Source of the DNA: JADJOY01 sp046331705 [NCBI: bacterium] | GTDB lineage: Bacteria > JADJOY01 | DNA length: 64,000 nt | Assembly: GCA_046331705.1 (NCBI GenBank) | Contig: JAXLQJ010000007.1 | Span: 124,001-188,000 of the forward strand | Direction of reading: 5' to 3' | The notes under the pieces: generated by a model | Seen by the model: the letters and a program-made list of their open reading frames with translations, nothing else | Database searches by the model: none | What the model was told of the DNA's origin: nothing | Shown here: positions 57,700 to 64,000 of the stretch, piece by piece | Layout: every line of letters begins with the position of its first letter | Position numbering within the stretch: the stretch's first letter is position 1 | Position numbers and translations under genes: made by a program

Positions 57700-58338
57700 G
57701 TGGAAGAGCTCAAGCAAGCCGTCGTCGATTTCAAGCGCAAGCTCCACGAGCGCGGCCACATCGTGGCGTTGGCCGGGAACGTGAGCGCGCGCATCCCCGA
57801 CACCGATCACATCCTGGTCACGCCGAGCCAGCTCGCCATCGAGCGGCTCACGGCCGCCGACGTGGTGACGATCACCGTCGACGGCGACTTCGTCGACGGG
57901 GCTCGGCCGCCGTCCTCGGAGGCGCGCGTCCACGCCGCGATCTACCGCGCACGAGCGGACGTCGGTGCCGTCGTCCATGGGCACTCGCCCTACGCGACCG
58001 CGCTGGCGATCCTGGGGCGGAAGATCGAGCCGATCATGGACGAGTTCCTGCCGTACGTCGGCGGCACCGTCGAGGTGGCCCCCTTCGGCATGAGCGGGAG
58101 CCCGGCCCTGATCGAGGGCACGGTCGAGGCGCTCGGGCCGCGCGCGGCGGTGCTGCTCCGGCAGCACGGCCAGATCGCGGTCGGCAAGAACCTCGAAAAA
58201 GCATTTCAGGTCGCCGAGTTGGTCGAGTGGGCGGCGCGCATCACGTGGCTCGCCTCGGTCGCCGGCAAGCCCGAGCTTCTGCCTGCGGACGCCATCGAGA
58301 CGGCCGCTGGGGTGTACGCGTACGTGAAGGAGATGTGA
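57700..58338 (+). CDS. Class II (zinc) aldolase/adducin family protein
   Basis: 212 residues from a GTG at 57700, which has GGAGG 5 nt upstream; a GTG at 57670 overlapping the kinase stop is an alternative. GNVSARIP, the acid in SSEARVHAAIY and zinc His in VHGHSPYATAL, then RQHGQIAVG, match L-fuculose-phosphate aldolase and ribulose-phosphate epimerase-like enzymes. It should cleave or isomerize the sugar phosphate made by the kinase. The three genes (55155-58338) form one catabolic operon. Confidence 0.9.
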   Translation: MEELKQAVVDFKRKLHERGHIVALAGNVSARIPDTDHILVTPSQLAIERLTAADVVTITVDGDFVDGARPPSSEARVHAAIYRARADVGAVVHGHSPYATALAILGRKIEPIMDEFLPYVGGTVEVAPFGMSGSPALIEGTVEALGPRAAVLLRQHGQIAVGKNLEKAFQVAELVEWAARITWLASVAGKPELLPADAIETAAGVYAYVKEM

Positions 58339-58420
58339 TCGGGATCCCGCGGACGGGGCGCGAGCCGATCGCGACTCCTCCGCGGGCACGCTGGCGCGCC
58401 TAGGCGCGTGACGCACTGCG

Positions 58421-58429
58421 TGCTATATG
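58421..58429 (+). promoter_or_regulatory. Possible extended -10 upstream of hppA
   Basis: TGCTATATG: a TGC extension and TATATG (5 of 6), about 200 bp before the hppA ATG in the 288-bp spacer. The -35 region is not convincing. The long leader that would result contains no recognizable riboswitch or hairpin of note. Confidence 0.35.
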
Positions 58430-58626
58430 ACGCGCCCGCTCTCGGGCGACTGCCCGACGTGCGGCCGTCGTCGGCGAGACGGCACCAGCAGTTCGGGCGT
58501 GATCCTTCGGTCCTCGGGATCGTGCCGGCAGCAGAGCAACACGACAACCGGTGTAGCGAGATAGGCGCCCCGCCCGTGAGGGAACAGGTCCAACCGAGCG
58601 GGGACGTAACCGAGGGAGAGGGAGTG

Positions 58627-61068
<2,442 letters not shown>

Positions 61069-61101
61069 GCGACGCTCGCGGCTTCCTTCCGTCCGACATA
61101 C

Positions 61102-61140
61102 CGCGGGTCGAGGATCGCTTCCTCGACCCGCGTCTCGTTT
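61102..61140 (+). terminator. Intrinsic terminator after hppA
   Basis: CGCGGGTCGAGG, a 7-nt loop and CCTCGACCCGCG: a perfect 12-bp stem (61102-61132), then TCTCGTTT (61133-61140), a partial U-run. It lies 34 bp past the hppA stop and just before the kup ATG at 61146. Confidence 0.8.
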
Positions 61141-61145
61141 GAGCC

Positions 61146-63083
61146 ATGACCGACACCCCCGCGGCACCGGCGCCCGACGAGCCCCCTGCCGCCGAAACTC
61201 CCGAGCACTCTCCCGGGCACGCCGCGGGCCTCGCGGCGCTCGCCCTCGGCGCCTTGGGCGTGGTGTACGGCGACATCGGCACCAGCCCGCTCTACGCCAT
61301 CAAGGAGTGCTTCCACGGCATCCACGCGATCGAGGTCACCCCCGAGAACATCCTCGGGGTGCTCTCGCTCGTGTTCTGGTCGCTCACGGTCGTCGTGAGC
61401 TTCAAGTACCTGGGCTTCGTCGTTCACGCGGACAACCGCGGCGAGGGCGGGATCTTCGCCCTGCTGGCGTTGGTCCCGGGCTCGCGCGAGCGCGTCGCCG
61501 ATCGCGCCACCAAGATCGCGGTGCTCGCCGCGCTCACGGGTGCGGCGCTGCTCTACGGCGACGGCATGATCACCCCGGCCATCTCGGTGCTATCCGCGGT
61601 CGAGGGGCTCGAGGTGGCCACTCGCGCGGCGGGCGGCGCGGTGGTGCCGCTCACCTGCTTCATCCTCATCGGGCTCTTCGCCGCGCAGCGCCGCGGCACC
61701 GCGGGCATCGGACGCATCTTCGGCCCCGTCATGGCGATCTGGTTCGTCGCCATCGCGCTGCTCGGAGTGAAGGGCATCGCCCACGACCCCAGGGTGCTCG
61801 GCGCGCTCAACCCCGCGCACGCGGTGTCGTTCTTCGCGACCCATCGCATTCACGGGTTCGTGGTGCTGAGCTCGGTCGTGCTCTGCATCACGGGCGGCGA
61901 GGCGCTCTATGCCGATCTCGGCCACTTCGGGCGCAAGCCCATCGAGCTGAGCTGGTTCTCGTTCGTGTTCCCGGCGCTGGTGCTCAACTACTTCGGGCAG
62001 GGCGCGCTGCTGCTGCACCACCCCGAAGCCGCCTCGAACCCATTCTTCGGATTGGTGCCCCGGGTGCTGCTGCTGCCGACGGTGGCGTTGTCGACGTTCG
62101 CGACCGTGATCGCGTCGCAGGCGCTCATCACCGGGAGCTTCTCGCTCACGCAGCAAGCGATCCAGCTCGGCTACTGTCCGCGGCTGCAGATCGTCCACAC
62201 CTCGGACGAGATGCGCGGGCAGATCTACATCCCGGCGGTCAACGGCGCGCTCGCCGTCGCGTGCGTGGCGTTGGTGCTGATCTTCCGCGAGTCGAGCCGC
62301 TTGGCCGCCGCATACGGCATCGCGGTGACGGCAACGATGGGGATCACCTCGGTCCTCTACTTCGTGGTGGTGACGCGCAACTGGCGCTGGCCGCTGTGGA
62401 AGGCGATCCCGCCGGTGGCGCTCTTCCTCGCTTTCGACGTGACGTACTTCGGCTCGAACTTGCTCAAGGTGGTCGACGGCGGCTGGGTACCGATCCTGAT
62501 GGGCACGGTGCTGCTGGTGGCGATGACCGCGTGGAAGGAAGGCCGCGCCGAGCTCGGCAAGCGCATCAGCGACGGCTTGCTGCCCCTCGACCTGCTGCTC
62601 GGCGAGATTCACCGCAAGGAGATCCACCGGGTCAAGGGAACGGCCGTGTTCCTGTCCTCGCTCAGCTCGGGAACCCCGCCCTCGCTGCTCCATCACCTCA
62701 AGCACAATCAGGTGCTGCACGAGCAGGTGGTGCTGCTCACGATCCAGGTGGCCGACGTGCCCAAGGTGCGGGGGGATGCACGCCTCGAGCTCAAGGCGCT
62801 CGGCGAAGGATTCTTCCGGCTCATCGCGCACTACGGCTTCATGGAGACGCCGAACGTCCCGGACATCGTCGAGCGCGCGGAGCGGCTGGGCTTGCGCACC
62901 GAACCGATGCTCACCAGTTACTTCTTGAGCCGCGAGACGCTGCGTCCGAGCTCCATCGGACCGATGGCGCGCTGGCGCAAGGAGCTCTTCGCGCTGATCT
63001 CCCGCAACGCGCGACCGCCCTCCGACTTCTTCGGCCTCCCGCCTGGCCGCGTCATCGAGCTCGGACTCCAGATCGAGATCTGA
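61146..63083 (+). CDS. kup: Kup-type potassium uptake protein
   Basis: 645 residues with about 12 membrane helices and a soluble C-terminal domain of about 150. GVVYGDIGTSPLYAIKECF near the start is the universal Kup signature; ALTGAALLYGDGMITPAISVLSAVEG and NYFGQGALLL follow. It imports K+ with protons. A disordered, acidic leader of about 25 residues precedes the first helix. It follows hppA after 77 bp holding a terminator, so it probably has its own promoter within that gap, or is expressed by readthrough. EIIA-Ntr elsewhere regulates potassium uptake in other bacteria. Confidence 0.97.
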   Translation: MTDTPAAPAPDEPPAAETPEHSPGHAAGLAALALGALGVVYGDIGTSPLYAIKECFHGIHAIEVTPENILGVLSLVFWSLTVVVSFKYLGFVVHADNRGEGGIFALLALVPGSRERVADRATKIAVLAALTGAALLYGDGMITPAISVLSAVEGLEVATRAAGGAVVPLTCFILIGLFAAQRRGTAGIGRIFGPVMAIWFVAIALLGVKGIAHDPRVLGALNPAHAVSFFATHRIHGFVVLSSVVLCITGGEALYADLGHFGRKPIELSWFSFVFPALVLNYFGQGALLLHHPEAASNPFFGLVPRVLLLPTVALSTFATVIASQALITGSFSLTQQAIQLGYCPRLQIVHTSDEMRGQIYIPAVNGALAVACVALVLIFRESSRLAAAYGIAVTATMGITSVLYFVVVTRNWRWPLWKAIPPVALFLAFDVTYFGSNLLKVVDGGWVPILMGTVLLVAMTAWKEGRAELGKRISDGLLPLDLLLGEIHRKEIHRVKGTAVFLSSLSSGTPPSLLHHLKHNQVLHEQVVLLTIQVADVPKVRGDARLELKALGEGFFRLIAHYGFMETPNVPDIVERAERLGLRTEPMLTSYFLSRETLRPSSIGPMARWRKELFALISRNARPPSDFFGLPPGRVIELGLQIEI

Positions 63084-63132
63084 GGTCCCGACGCCCGACT
63101 CGACCGTCGCAGCGGTCGATCGCCGTCTACGC

Positions 63133-63161
63133 GTGACATCCGTCACTCGCGTTGCTATAAG
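63133..63161 (+). promoter_or_regulatory. Strong promoter for the FadL-like gene
   Basis: GTGACA (63133-63138), an exact 17-nt spacer and TATAAG (63156-63161), with TTGC just before it: an extended -10. Both hexamers match 5 of 6 bases. The implied start is about 70 nt before the ATG. It is the best promoter in the window. Confidence 0.7.
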
Positions 63162-63237
63162 GGCGCGCGCTTTCGCGATCCGTCGGCACGCGGCATCACG
63201 CTTCGACGATCGACAGCATCCTCTCGAGGCCGGCGGA

Positions 63238-64000
63238 ATGACCTCCGTGACTCCCTTCGTGCGTCGCCCCCAGTCACCGTTCGTCTCTTCTGCTCGCCGC
63301 GCCCGGCCGCGCACGTGCGCGCCGGCGCTGGCTCTGGGCTGCCTCTGCATCGTCGCGCTCTTGCCGTCCCGAAGCGCGTGGGCACAGACCGGTCCCTTCT
63401 TCAACGAGTTCGCGGCCACCGCGCGCAGCGGCGCGCTCGGCCAGGCGTTCACCGGGCTCGCGGACGACGCCTCCGCCGCTTATTACAACCCCGGCGGACT
63501 CGGCTTCGCGCCCGATCAGACCTACATCGGCTGGCACTACGCGAAGCCCCGGCTGAATCTCGACTACGTCGATCCGGCGCAGCCGGATGTCCACTTCGAC
63601 ATTCCGCCCACCCGCGGCCTCTCCGTCGGCGCCGCGAGCCCGCTGGCACCGCAAAGCGTGATCGACGAGTTTCCGTGGCTGGCAGCGCTGCGCTGGGGCG
63701 GGGCCGTGTTCCTGAGCCTGCCCGAGATCAACAGCTTCACGAGCTACGCCGACGACACGACACCCTACTTCTTCCGCTACGACACACGCCCCGACGTGAT
63801 CTCGCTCGCGATCTCGGCCGGCTGGCGCGTGTTCGACTGGCTCTCGATCGGCGCCGGAATCATGGGGACGGTGTCGAGCTTCCAGGAGACCGAGGCCAAC
63901 GTGCGGCTCCCGGAGCTGATCTGCGCGGTGATCGAGAATCCGCCGCCGCAATGCGTGTCCGACGAGCCCGACCCGACCAAAGGACTCGATCTCTCGCTCA
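63238..64000 (+). CDS. FadL/OmpP1-type outer-membrane protein, N-terminal part
   Basis: The frame is open from the ATG at 63238 to the window end (254 codons) without a stop. A long signal peptide (about 1-49, ending SAWA) is followed by QTGPFFNEFAATARSGALGQAFTGLADDASAAYYNPGGLGF, the hatch-domain signature of FadL-like barrels (usual form GxGxAFTAxADDxSAxYxNPAGL). These import hydrophobic compounds such as fatty acids or hydrocarbons across the outer membrane. The acyl-CoA synthetase-like gene in this window could use such substrates, but it is 24 kb away. The C-terminal barrel is outside the window. Confidence 0.88.
   Translation, partial: MTSVTPFVRRPQSPFVSSARRARPRTCAPALALGCLCIVALLPSRSAWAQTGPFFNEFAATARSGALGQAFTGLADDASAAYYNPGGLGFAPDQTYIGWHYAKPRLNLDYVDPAQPDVHFDIPPTRGLSVGAASPLAPQSVIDEFPWLAALRWGGAVFLSLPEINSFTSYADDTTPYFFRYDTRPDVISLAISAGWRVFDWLSIGAGIMGTVSSFQETEANVRLPELICAVIENPPPQCVSDEPDPTKGLDLSL

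Overview
The window is high-GC, gene-dense chromosomal DNA from a Gram-negative bacterium. Diderm markers are the complete Kdo supply and Lpt export genes, an outer-membrane FadL-type protein and lipoproteins. The gene neighbourhood (rpoN, EIIA-Ntr, HPr kinase, RapZ, mannose-type EIIA, HPr, Enzyme I) and a K+-independent H+-pyrophosphatase of the Geobacter-like type suggest a deltaproteobacterial lineage in the broad sense (Desulfobacterota, Myxococcota or Binatota). I cannot place it more finely. I found no tRNA, rRNA, insertion sequence, prophage or CRISPR array.

Layout. (1) 1-5002, minus strand: a regulatory phosphotransferase cascade with sigma-54 but no sugar permease. (2) 5259-12076, minus strand: a tightly coupled lipopolysaccharide operon, kdsB-pyrG-kdsA-kdsD-lptC-lptA-lptB; pyrG makes the CTP that KdsB uses to activate Kdo. 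(3) 12416-16810: a GT39-type membrane glycosyltransferase, an asparagine-synthetase-type amidotransferase and a convergent GT2. (4) 17104-19742: metF and a membrane-anchored metallophosphoesterase. (5) 19897-32060, plus strand: a 12-kb surface-glycan or lipid modification locus with a methyltransferase, three radical SAM enzymes, two paralogous GT2 enzymes, a GT4, a GT-C membrane enzyme, a TPR lipoprotein and a DPM1-like GT2, mostly joined by 4-bp stop/start overlaps. (6) 32042-34040: dtd, aroE, aroK. (7) 34262-37561: a siroheme sulfite/nitrite reductase with a long C-terminal helical domain, an unknown partner protein, and a six-cysteine exported peptide resembling bufferins but lacking its usual maturation genes. 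(8) 37619-43588: an acyl-CoA-synthetase-like ligase, a TetR-pyrD pair, a small lipoprotein and thiC. (9) 43643-49533: a second aminotransferase and radical SAM group with three more radical SAM enzymes and a YkgJ-type cysteine-cluster protein. (10) 49693-54941: DEAD-box helicase, trpD, ruvB, cyclophilin, a small HTH protein and a [2Fe-2S] ferredoxin. (11) 55155-58338: a 2-hydroxyacid dehydrogenase, FGGY kinase and class II aldolase operon. (12) 58627-64000: H+-pyrophosphatase, Kup potassium transporter and the start of a FadL-like porin.

Themes. Envelope biogenesis dominates: Kdo/LPS, two glycosylation loci and outer-membrane proteins. Six radical SAM enzymes lie within 28 kb, next to glycosyltransferases and a sugar aminotransferase, so an unusual methylated or rearranged surface glycan or lipid is the most likely unexplored chemistry here. 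Many genes start with GTG inside a GTGA overlap. Several promoters can be proposed, often of an extended -10 TGnTATA type.
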